From positions 682,001-746,000 of the forward strand of contig CAWCWN010000004.1 in NCBI GenBank assembly GCA_963799245.1: DNA of 64,000 nucleotides, read 5' to 3'. The notes under the pieces were generated by a model. It saw only the letters and a program-made list of their open reading frames with translations, ran no database searches and was not told the DNA's origin. The stretch comes from CAWCWN01 sp963799245 (lineage in GTDB: Bacteria; Chloroflexota; Ktedonobacteria; Ktedonobacterales; Ktedonobacteraceae). Below, piece by piece: positions 1-10,081 of this stretch (positions within the stretch are counted from its first letter, which is position 1; every line of letters starts with the position of its first letter). A program made the position numbers and the translations under genes.

Positions 1-2480
1 GGCAGGAAGACCTCGAGTGGAAGCAACTGACCGTGAAGATGGGCCAGGAGACGAGCCGCAACCGCACGGCCAAGGCGCCGAGGCTGGCGTACAAGGTCAT
101 CCCAGCATTTCTGGCCGATCGATTGGTTGAGCAGCAGACGAGGCTGCCCGTCGGGCAGCTTCAACGCTACCTAGTCCGCGTGCCGACAGATGACGGCGCG
201 GAACTGATGACCTGGCCGCCGGTTTTCGTGCCGAAGCGGAAGAAAGAGTGGGGATTTAGCTATACTGTCAGGATTACGCTCCAAACGGTTGTAGGAGATC
301 CCGAGCCACGGGTGTATTTCCATTTCGGCGTGCGTCGGTGGCAGAGTGATACCTGTTACGACGGGCAGACTCTGTATCTGAGGGGAAAGACAACCGTGTA
401 TCTTCGGGCAACAAAGGCCTGGTATGGTACCCCTTCGCCGAAGACCTTTACTACCGCTCAACTGACGGCCCGGCGCCAGGGTAATCGGCGCGTTCCGGTG
501 TGGACGAATTTGGTTCCACAGATCGCCAACCGTCTTTCTGTCGCAATCCCAGATGCGGAGCAACTGACCTTTCAGCCAAAGGACTGGTTAGATGGGAAAG
601 ACGGCCTGGAAGCAGGTATTGTCTATGCGTCTCCTCGCTACCACCCTGTGGGAACAGGAATCGGGCCCGACATGTGGGAGCAGTTCACTACAATTGTACG
701 CGAAAAGCTTTCTGCTGAACTTGCACTTCGTCCACCGCTCAAGCCCTTCGAGATCCCGCAGAAAATCGAGGCCCACCCACTTATGGACGATTTTCTGGAA
801 ATGCCTCCGGAAGAGCGTCTTCAGAAGCTGGCCGCTTCAGTGAGCCCCCAGGTAACCATCGAGGTGCGCTGGCAGACGGAGGCTGTCCGTGATAGGCTGG
901 TCGATCGTGTGCTTTCGCTCCTTACCCGTCCTCGACCGCCACTTGTCGAACCAGAAGAATCGGAAGAACATTTCGATGAGCTTGCGTTGGAAGGGCTATT
1001 GAAGGAGGCTAGCGAAGAAGATTTCGAGGAGGATGAAGAGGGCGAGGAGGAGGAGGAGGAGAACTTTCTCAGTGATGTTGAGCAGGCGCTCCAAGGCGAT
1101 CACCCTCAAGAGCCTCGTCGTCGTCGTGCGCGCTTGCGCGCTCCAGAACCACCACCACCTCCTGCTCGGGAAGAAGAGACCGTCGCGCTCCCTGGAGGTG
1201 GGCGGCTCAGAATCGTGACGCGACCGCTTGGGCGAATAGGGTCTCCACTACCTACTATGGACCAGCAGAGGAAGCTCGATCTGCGCGCGGCGATCAATAA
1301 GCGGGCCAGCGAGGTAGGAGAGATGGCGGAGCCTGCGACTGAACCGACATTGACGCTCATCGAATTACCAGATTACCGCGATCCAGAGTGGAGACGCGCT
1401 TTTCGTGGAAGGGGCCCCAAAAAGGCGTTGCGCCTAGGGATGGCTCGTCGCAAACGGGTGACCCAGTTTGTCACCAGTAAGTCGGGCGATGATCTGCGAG
1501 AACGATGTAAATCGGCGGTGCTTGACGGGCTGCGCCAGCTCGGGTACCTTCCCGCGACGATTGGCTTTACCACCAGAAGGCTTCCTCTTCCCTCACCCTT
1601 ATTGGTGGCCAGCATCTGGGTAATTCGGATCACCCGGCGTCGGGCTGCCGTGGGTGTGCATCTCCCGGTTGTCGTGTTACTAAATACAACCGAGTCAAAA
1701 ATCTATGCCTGGCTGCCTCACGACCAACGTATTCGGCCGTACCGGGAAGCTCTGATCGAGATCGCTCAGTTAGACCCTGACCAAGTGAAAAACCGCAAGC
1801 AGCAGGAAGCCCTCGGCCAGCTCAGGCAGTTCCTGCTCGGCGATCTTGTGAAGCTAGGGACGAATGATGTAGTCGTGTTCATCGCCGCGCAAAATGCGCG
1901 TCCAACATGGCAGGGGCTAAATAACAATGCGGTGCCGCTGGATGGGCTCCGCTTTGATGCGGACGAGGACAGCCCTACAGTATCGCCTGAGAAACTATCC
2001 TCGCGTTTCCGCCTGGTTCGCCTCCGGACCAATCTTCGATGGGAGATGCCGGGGTGGTATATTCCCGGCGCGAAACCATCAACAACCGCGCAAGGGTTAT
2101 GGACCGAGGACGATGGCGACCCGCAGAAGACGCGCCTGTTCTACAACATCGCGTCCAAGCCAAAAACCGCCTCCAAAGGGTACAAGGGGAAGCAGCAGAA
2201 TCTGCGCGAGAGTTATAGAATCTCATCCATTGTTGAAACTATGCCGCTCGTCGTTTTTGGCAGTGAGGACCCGGCTATATGGGCAATAGCTGCCGATCAA
2301 TGGCGACGGATGAGCCTCGTCACGAATGACATGACGCTTTTCCCGCTCCCTTTAGAACTCGCGCAGAGGATGTGCGAGTATGCCGAGGTGATCGGCCCCT
2401 GGATCTTCCCTGAAGAGTGGAATGATGAGGAGAATGGGGAAGAAGGAAGGGATGAATTAGAGATACAAATCGAGAAGTAG
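1..2480 (+). CDS. pPIWI-RE family Argonaute-like protein (5' end outside window)
   Basis: Prokaryotic PIWI-like protein of the pPIWI-RE family, thought to act in nucleic-acid-guided defence with an REase and a DinG-like helicase. The frame is open through base 3 without a stop, so the GTG at 33 is probably not the true start and the N-terminus is missing. Counting from that GTG, residues 60-130 resemble the DUF3962/pPIWI_RE_X region (FHFGVRRW). Residues about 310-390 are a very acidic, then Arg/Pro-rich linker. The last 250 residues resemble the RNaseH_pPIWI_RE domain (AAQNARPTW, LFYNIASKP, TLFPLPLELAQ near the end). It converges on the AAA gene at 2580-4323 with a 100-bp gap. Family assignment rests on remembered motifs; I did not verify catalytic residues. 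Confidence 0.8.
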   Translation, partial: QEDLEWKQLTVKMGQETSRNRTAKAPRLAYKVIPAFLADRLVEQQTRLPVGQLQRYLVRVPTDDGAELMTWPPVFVPKRKKEWGFSYTVRITLQTVVGDPEPRVYFHFGVRRWQSDTCYDGQTLYLRGKTTVYLRATKAWYGTPSPKTFTTAQLTARRQGNRRVPVWTNLVPQIANRLSVAIPDAEQLTFQPKDWLDGKDGLEAGIVYASPRYHPVGTGIGPDMWEQFTTIVREKLSAELALRPPLKPFEIPQKIEAHPLMDDFLEMPPEERLQKLAASVSPQVTIEVRWQTEAVRDRLVDRVLSLLTRPRPPLVEPEESEEHFDELALEGLLKEASEEDFEEDEEGEEEEEENFLSDVEQALQGDHPQEPRRRRARLRAPEPPPPPAREEETVALPGGGRLRIVTRPLGRIGSPLPTMDQQRKLDLRAAINKRASEVGEMAEPATEPTLTLIELPDYRDPEWRRAFRGRGPKKALRLGMARRKRVTQFVTSKSGDDLRERCKSAVLDGLRQLGYLPATIGFTTRRLPLPSPLLVASIWVIRITRRRAAVGVHLPVVVLLNTTESKIYAWLPHDQRIRPYREALIEIAQLDPDQVKNRKQQEALGQLRQFLLGDLVKLGTNDVVVFIAAQNARPTWQGLNNNAVPLDGLRFDADEDSPTVSPEKLSSRFRLVRLRTNLRWEMPGWYIPGAKPSTTAQGLWTEDDGDPQKTRLFYNIASKPKTASKGYKGKQQNLRESYRISSIVETMPLVVFGSEDPAIWAIAADQWRRMSLVTNDMTLFPLPLELAQRMCEYAEVIGPWIFPEEWNDEENGEEGRDELEIQIEK

Positions 2481-2579
2481 CTCCCGAAGCCGACACTGAG
2501 ATAGTACCGAACTACGTAATTAGACTATAATTATTTCAGAATAAGTTGATCATCATATGCTTACGAGTATGAGCAGCCT

Positions 2580-4323
2580 TTACTGTACTCTCTCCTGTAA
2601 AAAAGAAACCAGACTAACGAGGAGCTGCCACAGGTCTTTCCTATTGATGAATGCACCTAGGGCAGTCAACAGCGAACTGACTGGAAACCAAAATTGTAGT
2701 AAGGGGAGAAACCTCATGGTGGTGGTAAAGGTATAAGATCTTGTGATGGCTGCATGATCCTGCATGATCAGAACATGCGAAGTCAGCGCACTGAAAGGAG
2801 GGGCAGTTGCCTCATCGACCGCATAGGCTGGCTGCACAGTTCGTTTCTCTCCCACGGCCAGTCCATCGAATGTCAGCTGATTCGTTCCGCTGAGTTGATA
2901 GTTGATACCAGGTGAACTCAAAAAAATGTGGATCGCGCCCACCTTTTGTGCGCTTGTATTCTGGATAGATACCACCGCCTTCCCCGTCTCGCCCTGCTCG
3001 AGCGATTCGGGTATCTGAATGGTCACGGTGCTGTCGGACATCGGAAATGCAAATGTTTGAAATCCGGGATGGGTGTAGATGTAGACACCTACGGCAATCG
3101 CAATAAGAAGGCAAGCAACGGCCCATCTCATTATTTGCGGCCATGGCGATTTCACGGAGGGCATTTCCAGGTTTTGTTTCCCCCACGCTTCAATGAGCGT
3201 CCCAACGATGCGATACTCTTCTGTGCCCTGCTTGTTCAGCTTCGCCAAACTCACGAGCTCGCTTATCTTCTCGCCAATGACCTTGACAGGTTCACCTAAC
3301 CGCTCTGCAATCTGCTTGATTGTCAGACCAGGTCTATTGGCAAGGAGCGCGAGGATTCTTTTCGTGAGGCTGTCCAGATTGTGACCTGCGTAGAAATCGC
3401 GCAGCACTGGTCCCCTCGACTCGAAAACGCTCTCCTTGACAGCCTCCTGCCAATCGTCAGGCACCTGCCCTCTCCCACCATACCGTTCGACGACCGTCTC
3501 ACAGACGGCCTGCACATAAAAGGCCTTGCTTTGGGTCCAGCCCATCACGACATGGATCATTGCGCTGCTCTCATACTGAGGAGGGAGAAAAGGGCTAAGG
3601 AGGTTCTTAACGAGATACGTTTCCATGGGAAATTGGGAAGGCACCTTGAGGTAATAGGCATGCACATTATGGACGAGGGGTGAAGTTTTTTCTTTGATCT
3701 GATTGTACCAACCCTCAGCGCCCGCGAATACCATACAGATACGGGGACAGGATTCGATGATACTGCGCAGATTGCGGGCAATCTGTTCTCCTTCCGGAAA
3801 ATCCTGAAGGCACTCCATCTCATCGAAGAGTATCACAAAGCGTCCACTCCCTGAGGTCGCATGGAGTACCTGAAATACCTCGTGAACCGTCGCGGGTATC
3901 GCTGAGGGAGCGGACTGGAGAAAAAGATGGCTTCCCCCTGACAGTGGGGCCGGCAGCAATCCCTGGTCGCACAAAGCTGCGTGGATCGTGCGAGCGAGGG
4001 CTTCCTGCTCCAATTTGCTCACGTGTTGCAAGTTGAGATGAATAGCCTTCGATTGAGACGGGACCTTGGCCTTCAGCATATCGAGCGCACTTTTGAGGTT
4101 GAGGTCGACCAAGTTAGAACGATAGTGTTCGACCTGGCCAGTGATAATGTCTCTTATTAAGAAACAAGAGGGAGCTTTTGCCAATTCTCCGTTCCCCAAA
4201 CAGGGCAATGCTATGACCCTGAGCAATGTGGTCAAGTAACGTTGCAATATCGTCAGTACGGCCAGTGACCAGCTGCTTGTACTCCGGGCTATCGATGGTT
4301 GAAGTGGTGTAGGGATTCGGCAT
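2580..4323 (-). pseudogene. AAA ATPase with transmembrane and Ig-like C-terminus, one frameshift
   Basis: ATP-dependent STAND/AAA protein of unknown role. The start ATG at 4323 has a GGAGGGG ribosome site and lies 3 nt after the stop of the upstream NTPase fragment, so the two form an operon. The N-terminal piece (to about 4170) carries the P-loop GERRIGKSSLL. The rest continues in another frame from IRDIITGQ with Walker B VILFDEME, a winged-helix-like segment, one membrane helix (AVACLLIAIAVGVYIY), an extracellular beta-rich Ig/CARDB-like domain and a second helix near the end. One T too many near 4165-4172 (TTGTTTCTT on the minus strand) breaks the frame; removing it joins LLF to LIRDI. Sequencing error or recent inactivation are both possible. 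Confidence 0.75.
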
Positions 4324-4326
4324 CGT

Positions 4327-4993
4327 TTACCCCTCCTTCAAGGCCTTCACCGTCCACCGTTCAAACAATCCTGCCGAGAAGCAGTACCTCTCCTTTTCCC
4401 TGGCTACGATCTGCCAGTCTAGCAGGCGCTGGAGGTGTCCATTCGTGGCGGGGAGGTAAGCCTCTCCCTTAACTAATGCCGCAAGGAATGCGCACTCTTT
4501 GGGCGTCAACCGGGTCCAGACGCCGGAGAGGAACGCGTGAAAGAGGTCATCGCAGATCTTTTGCTCTGCCACATCCACTTCTATATCGCCGATGAGCTTG
4601 TTGTTCAGTTTCTGGGCATGCGCGAATGCTTCGTAGCAAAGCGCTTGGCAATAATACGGCTGACAGCCACTGAAGGAAGAAATGCGCTCAATAGCATTGG
4701 GCGAGAAAGACATACCTAATAGCTCTGCCGGTTTGACGATGAGCTCATGTGTTTCTTCCAGGCTCAGTGGTTTAAGGTGGACAAAGCGGAAGTGATTGAA
4801 AAAAGGGGAACTATTCTGAAGCATATAGGTTGAGAGGTCGCCAGTCCCTGCAACCACTGCACGAAGGCAACTCCCAGTTTTTTGTGATTGTAGCGACGCT
4901 CGTAACACCCTTTGCACGCGTTCATCAATCTGATGCCTGCCTTGCCGCCTTAATCTGCGCTGGGTAGGAGAAAAAATTCCTCCTGTATTTCTA
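4327..4993 (-). pseudogene. STAND/AAA NTPase C-terminal part, cut by IS630
   Basis: C-terminal half of an AAA/STAND NTPase. The sensor region (RAVVAGTGDLSTYMLQ), the SLEETHELIVKPAELLG segment and a winged-helix-like end are visible, but Walker A and B are absent. The frame runs into the IS630 end at 4994, so the apparent ATG at 5019 belongs to the insertion sequence. Removing the IS with one TA copy joins this frame without a stop to the NACHT fragment ending at 6295. The two halves look like different NTPase families, so the junction may be an IS-mediated deletion, not a simple insertion. The stop overlaps the ribosome site of the downstream AAA gene at 4323. Confidence 0.7.
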
Positions 4994-6292
4994 GTACACT
5001 GAGGCGTAAATAGTTCCATAGTTTAAGCCCTCAAAGCCTTTCCCTGATAGGTCCATTTGAACGGCTTGGCCATCGTGTGATTGTAATACTCGATGAAGGC
5101 CAAGACCTTGGCTTGTAACTGCTCGACACTCGTGAAAGAGCCACGCTTGAGTAACTTGCGGACCAGAATACTGAGCCAGATTTCAATTTGGTTGAGCCAG
5201 GAGCTGTGCTTTGGCGTGTAATGGAACACGATTTGATGCGTGGGATCACTCAAAAATGCTGCGCGACTGGTCATGGAGGCAAGAATCCCGCTTTCGCCTT
5301 TGACGCCCAAATCCGCATCAATGCCACTGCGCTCTGCGACGAAGCGGACCAGCGTTTCGGACTGATGGATGTTGAGATTGTCACAGACAACATGCCAACG
5401 GGTCGCCTTAGGATCAGTGGCCACCACCGCCTGGACATGGGCCAGGAAATCTGCCTCGGTCCTCGTGGGTCCAGCATGTGGAGCCACCACCTTTCCTGTC
5501 ACCACATCTCGACTGACAATGAAGGCGCGTGTGCCATGGCGAATATACTCAAACTCACGTCGCTCCACTTTTCCAGGCGCCAGCGGCAATCCCGGCTGCT
5601 TGCGCTCCAGTGCCTGGACACCGGTCAGTTCATCCGTACTCATGGTCCGTTCTCCTTGTTTGGCCAGATCGGGAGCCTGTCGATAGACCTGACAGATCTC
5701 CCCAATCGTTTCTTCCCGCCGCGGATCAGCCGGAGGGGTTAACCAATAGCGGATCAGATGCGGTTGGAGATCCCTTTTTTTAACACCCGAGCGGCATGCC
5801 GTGCAGAGATGCTGGGCACAATCCCACGGCGCATCACTTCGTCGGCGATTTCCTGGCCCGTCCAGTGGCTGATCGGACGTTCTTTCGGTTGCTCGCAAGC
5901 CAGGGCAACCATCTGGCAGGTTTGCTCTGCGGTGATCTCCGAAGGCCTTCCTGGGCGTTGGACATCGGTGAGCCGTTCGCTCACGGCAAGTTCTTCCAGC
6001 GAGACTGCTTGCAAACCAATCCAGCGCATCCGCCAACTGCGAACGGTATCCACACTAACGCCCACCGCTCTGGCGATCTGGCTATTATTCTGGCCTTCTG
6101 CTGCTGCTAGGATCATTCGTCCTCGCTGTGCCACTTGCTGGGGGGTACTATGTCGGCGCACCAGCGCTTCCAGCTCCCTTTGTTCCTGTTCACTCAACAT
6201 CAACGCTTCCGGTTTGGGGCCACGCATGCTCTCTGTCCTCCTTTGTTCTGCTGGCCCTATTTTACTCCAGAACTATTTCAGCCGCAATGTAC
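4994..6292 (-). mobile_element. IS630-family insertion sequence
   Basis: About 1.3-kb element bounded by imperfect terminal inverted repeats. The left end reads GTACACTGAGGCGTAAATAG; the right end, reverse-complemented, reads GTACATTGCGGCTGAAATAG. A TA dinucleotide flanks both sides (4992-4993 and 6293-6294). The rebuilt empty site is CTAG, the preferred IS630 target, with TA duplicated. It holds one transposase in two overlapping frames on the minus strand and sits inside an NTPase gene remnant. Confidence 0.92.
5023..6227 (-). CDS. IS630-family transposase, two frames joined by probable -1 frameshift
   Basis: DDE transposase moving the surrounding IS. The first frame (6227-5754) carries the helix-turn-helix DNA-binding region (NNSQIARAVGVSVDTVRSWR). 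The second frame carries the catalytic domain with TMSTDELTGVQ, VVCDNLNIH and the HSSWLNQIEIW motif holding the final Glu. At about 5774-5783 the minus strand reads TTAAAAAAAGGG, a classic A-AAA-AAG slippery site; slipping back one base fuses ARVLKK to RDLQPHL. This arrangement is known in IS630 elements, so the gene is probably functional and not a pseudogene. Confidence 0.88.
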
Positions 6293-6294
6293 TA

Positions 6295-7956
6295 GGTTGT
6301 TCTTTGGAGCGCGGCAGGGGAGTGATCGCCCTATTCTTATCCCATTGTTCAAAAAGCAAGGTCGCGGCTTTTTCATAGATATCTAAGCGACTGCGCGGTA
6401 TGTACTTCTCCCCAGGATAGATTGAATAGAGCAGGGACAACAGGAGCGGATTTGTTCGATGATCAAAGGTAATTTCAGTTATCATGTCAAAGAAGCTTTT
6501 TGTTGTCCTGTCGTGAGAAAAGATGATATCCTCTTCGCCTCCTGCTGAAAACCACTTCTCGACGAACTCCTGCACCTGCTCGTTGTCGAAAGGCAACAGG
6601 TTGAAAACTTCAAATTGCTCCTCATCAAGAGGGGCCTGTTCATACCCGGCATCGCGTGAGGTCACGAGAATAGGAACTGAAGGATAGAGATGAGAGAACA
6701 TCTCGATGTCGCTACTGATCTCCTGGCGATAGCTAGTATCTAATACTCTTTCAGAAAAGAAAAGATATGTTCATATGAGCGAGTGAGCTTGCTGGCGTGT
6801 TGTGTAGCACAATAACATATCATTCTCACCAGGAAAGAGTATAACACTTCATCCAGGCCATCAAAAATTATCATAGCCCGCCCCATAAGTATCAAATACT
6901 CAAAGGTTTGCGGTTGAACATGCGTAAGCTGGTAAGATGACCGCGCCTGAGCCTCAATGAATTCGAGTATTGACCACCTCCGCGCGGCTTTCTCTGCCCC
7001 GTATTCGCGTACCCTTACAAGGATTGGGATCAGCTCCTTGCGCCCAGCAACGATACGTTGTGCATGACTGCGTACGAGATCAAAGCAAAGTTTATTTGAA
7101 AACATCGATTTACCCGAGCCAGGGGCGCCTAGCAATACGGCACGAAACATACGGGTAAGAAAGGCTGGCGCATCAAGCTTTTCTGGCTCCTTGGCCGCAG
7201 CAAACCGAGGCGAGACATAGAGAGCATCGAGGGGGGGTATGAACGCACTTTTTTGAGGTTAGTGGGATTGACACGGCCGAAATACCTTCCAGTCTGGCGC
7301 AGGTAATGCTGCTCGAAGACGAGGATTTCCCTAATATCTAGGTCATATTCGGCTGAAAGCAGTTCCTTTTTCGGCAGTACAGCAGCAAACTCACTCCTTA
7401 GCTCGTTGGGACGGAAGTGTGCGCTTGTTTGGCCAGCACTGAGGAGACCTCTCTCTCTGATCCAGTTGAGATGAAAATCGCACTGCTTGAGGAGTGCATC
7501 AAATAATTCCGGTTCTACTTCAACTAGCTGATCGGCTTCTCCGCTTATAACGTCTAGGCCAGAAGCTGTCCCAAAGCGATTAAGGAGGAACGCGAAAATC
7601 CCGCGCAAGGAGTAAAAATCATCGTCACTTGTGTCCGCAAGGAGTCGCACTGCAATTATCTGGCGAGCGATCTCCTCCACTTCAGCGGTAAGGAGAAATT
7701 CACCGATTGTCTGAATCCATCGAGGAGGCCTCCGGAGGTCAATTCCTGCCAGGTCTTCAATTCCTGCCAGGTCTAAATCGGCCCAGTTCCGAAATAGGGG
7801 TGCTTGCTCCAGCGATTTGTTCTCCGGGAAAGCTTTCTCCACACTCAATCCCATGGCTTCCTCAGTAGGTTTTGTAAATAGAGAGGCCAGGCTATGAGCA
7901 GCAACACTGTAGATAAGCTCAGCGAGTGTCGTAAAATTGTAAAGATCAGTATTCAT
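6295..7956 (-). pseudogene. NACHT-type STAND NTPase, multiply disrupted
   Basis: Remnant of a NACHT NTPase of the kind found in bacterial defence and signalling. Residues 1-220 (from 7956) form a helical N-terminal region without a recognised domain. After one lost base in the G7 run at 7231-7237, the frame continues through PPLDALYVSPRF to Walker A GAPGSGKS and Walker B IIFDGLDEVL. There a 98-bp insertion (6744-6841) breaks the gene. Its removal restores DEVLDTSYRQEIS, followed by LVTSRDAGY and the domain end. An IS630 at 6292 truncates the 3' end. An 18-bp tandem duplication at 7741-7776 repeats LAGIED/LAGIDL. Three independent lesions make this a true pseudogene. Confidence 0.85.
6744..6841. 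mobile_element. 98-bp MITE-like insertion with TAA target duplication
   Basis: Short palindrome-ended element. The ends TACTCTTTC and GAAAGAGTA are exact inverted repeats, with further imperfect symmetry inside (GATATGTT near both ends). TAA lies directly outside both ends (6741-6743, 6842-6844). Deleting the element plus one TAA restores an uninterrupted NACHT Walker B region, which independently fixes its borders. It encodes nothing and must have been moved in trans. Confidence 0.75.
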
Positions 7957-8209
7957 AATATCTCTCCTATTATGACCCTAAGGATTTGAACACCCCAAAA
8001 AGTTAGAATAAGATATACTGCACACTCTGTAAAAGTTATTCGAACCCTGAATTTTTCATTGGCATAGCAAATTAGTCCTTTCAGCTTCTGCTTAATTGCT
8101 GCTTCGAAGTAGGGGAACGTTTATTAGTAGAACATTAGTTACCTGTTCGGTCTCATTTCCCTGCCTATAGCAAGCGCAGAAGAACAAACATAAGAGGATT
8201 TCAGACTAT

Positions 8210-10081
8210 ATGCTTGAACACTTTCCAGACCCCTATCCAGATGAGGTACTTTATAGTGTATGGGCCCGTTATGCCGACCAAGTTACTCATCCAACTCTCA
8301 GAGACATCCACCGAGAATTGTTCGGAAGATCGTCTGTTAATTCTGTCATTGATTTGCCCTGTCATCTCGAATATTTTGTGAACAATCTGCCATTAGACCA
8401 TTCCTATTCAGCTGATTACTTTATAGATAATCACACCTTACTTTCGTTTTACAGTACATTCTTGCCCTTTGATAAAATTTCACACGCACGTCAGCAAATG
8501 TTGAAAGGAAGTGCAGAGGCTATTCATAGCCGATTCAGGATTTTGGGTAGGAATATACCTCGCCCCAGCTGGCTGCGCTATTGCCCCTTATGCGTAAAAC
8601 AGGACAGGGTAACTTACGGCGAAGCATATTGGCATCGATTACATCACGTACCTGGAGTTGAGGTGTGTCCTCTCCATGCGACTTTCCTCGAAAATAGTAC
8701 AGTCCATTCCAGGCGTGAATTTACCAATGGAGATTTTATCTCGGCAGAACGAGTTATTGGCGACTTAGAGCCACGTAATGCGGAGTCATTCCCTTTTTAT
8801 GAGATGCACCGTGCTGTTGCTTCGGCTGCTCTTTATCTTTTAGAGCACCCGCGTTCCTATGTTAATTTCGATTTTTTTCATCAACAGTATCGCGCTATTT
8901 TGGCTTGTCAAGGTTTTCTATCAAGAAGCGGACTCATCTGTAGGACAAATCTCATGCAAGCTTTTATGAAGTACTATCCTCAGGAATTCTTGACCCTGCT
9001 TCACTGCGAGCCAAATAGCTGCAAGTATGTCGGCGATTTCCTGGTTGGGAAGACTGTTACAGCTAAAAAAGAAGGGACAGCTCATCCAATTCATCATATT
9101 CTCTTAATACGCTTTTTAGGGTGTAACATTGAAACATTCCTTACCCATCACATTGAAATGCCAGCCCCTTTCGGCAATGGTCCTTGGCCATGCCTTAATC
9201 CCGTGTGTGAACTCTATCAACAAGAATGTATTACTTCATATAAATTAGGGACACATACTACTGCACGTCGTCCTGTGGGAGTGTTCTCCTGCGTATGCAG
9301 CTTTACATATGCTCGTTCTGGACCGGACCAATCAACTCATGATAAATTTCGGAGAGAGCGAATCATTTCCTTTGGTCCTACTTGGGAAAAGAAGTTGCGC
9401 GAATTTTGGTTAAGTTCTACTAATTCGGTTGCCAGTATTGGACGCGCCTTGAAAGTATCGCCTAATGTCGTGCTCTTCCAAGCTGCTAGGTTAAACCTTC
9501 CCTCACCGCGCGAAACTCATTGGACTCTTGCACAAGCAGAAGCTTTGCGCAACCGTCGAACACTCGATGATGCCCCAAGCTATCGTTTGCAATTATTAAC
9601 TTTTATAAATGAAGTACCCGGAGCTGGTAGGTCCACCATACGAGAAAATTTACCGGGGGTGTATAAATGGCTTTGGAGATATGATCACGACTGGCTTATG
9701 ACGCACCTTCCACCGAAGAAACAACCCAGGAAATATGTATCAGCTAAACATTCATGGGAAAAGAGTGTTTCTCAGTACAAATGCACTACGCCTAGAATGT
9801 CTTCCAACAATAGGGTTTGGAAGGATGACGTGGAGGTGGCAAGAGCCGTAAGAGAAGTGAGCTTCAGACTCATTGAGACCGCCGATCCTCCAAAAAGAGT
9901 AACGTTGAATAGAATCGGCATAGAAATTCCACGTGTTCGTCAAATGAGTCGTCAAGCGCATAGGGCTCCCCAAACGATGCAAGCTATTATGGAAGTTAAA
10001 GAGACTCCGGAGGATTTCTCGATTTCGAGTTATTCGATGGCTCGTCAAGAAGCATCAAGAAAGGACTATTCACCTCACTAG
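8210..10081 (+). CDS. TnsD/TniQ family transposition targeting protein
   Basis: TniQ/TnsD proteins choose the target site for Tn7-like transposons by binding DNA and recruiting TnsC. The 623-residue length fits TnsD more than short TniQ. The N-terminus has the family start FPDPYPDEVLYSVWARY and an ELFG motif. A zinc-binding cluster follows at about residues 123-160 (RYCPLCV ... VCPLHATFL) and a second Cys cluster near 325-370 (CLNPVCELY ... FSCVCSF). The C-terminal half has helix-turn-helix-like repeats. Codon and base use are clearly more AT-rich than the polymerase gene downstream, suggesting transfer. Intact tnsA, tnsB and tnsC are absent nearby; only a tnsA relic is seen at 13531-14152. 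Confidence 0.88.
   Translation: MLEHFPDPYPDEVLYSVWARYADQVTHPTLRDIHRELFGRSSVNSVIDLPCHLEYFVNNLPLDHSYSADYFIDNHTLLSFYSTFLPFDKISHARQQMLKGSAEAIHSRFRILGRNIPRPSWLRYCPLCVKQDRVTYGEAYWHRLHHVPGVEVCPLHATFLENSTVHSRREFTNGDFISAERVIGDLEPRNAESFPFYEMHRAVASAALYLLEHPRSYVNFDFFHQQYRAILACQGFLSRSGLICRTNLMQAFMKYYPQEFLTLLHCEPNSCKYVGDFLVGKTVTAKKEGTAHPIHHILLIRFLGCNIETFLTHHIEMPAPFGNGPWPCLNPVCELYQQECITSYKLGTHTTARRPVGVFSCVCSFTYARSGPDQSTHDKFRRERIISFGPTWEKKLREFWLSSTNSVASIGRALKVSPNVVLFQAARLNLPSPRETHWTLAQAEALRNRRTLDDAPSYRLQLLTFINEVPGAGRSTIRENLPGVYKWLWRYDHDWLMTHLPPKKQPRKYVSAKHSWEKSVSQYKCTTPRMSSNNRVWKDDVEVARAVREVSFRLIETADPPKRVTLNRIGIEIPRVRQMSRQAHRAPQTMQAIMEVKETPEDFSISSYSMARQEASRKDYSPH

Noticed and set aside
5023..6036. Calling the IS630 transposase a pseudogene because of two frames
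   Set aside because: The switch lies on an A-AAA-AAG slippery site typical of programmed frameshifting in this family, and all catalytic residues are present.
8080..8150. Left end of the Tn7-like element upstream of tniQ
   Set aside because: Only a short AGAACATTA match; no repeated motif and no TGT terminus in the right orientation.
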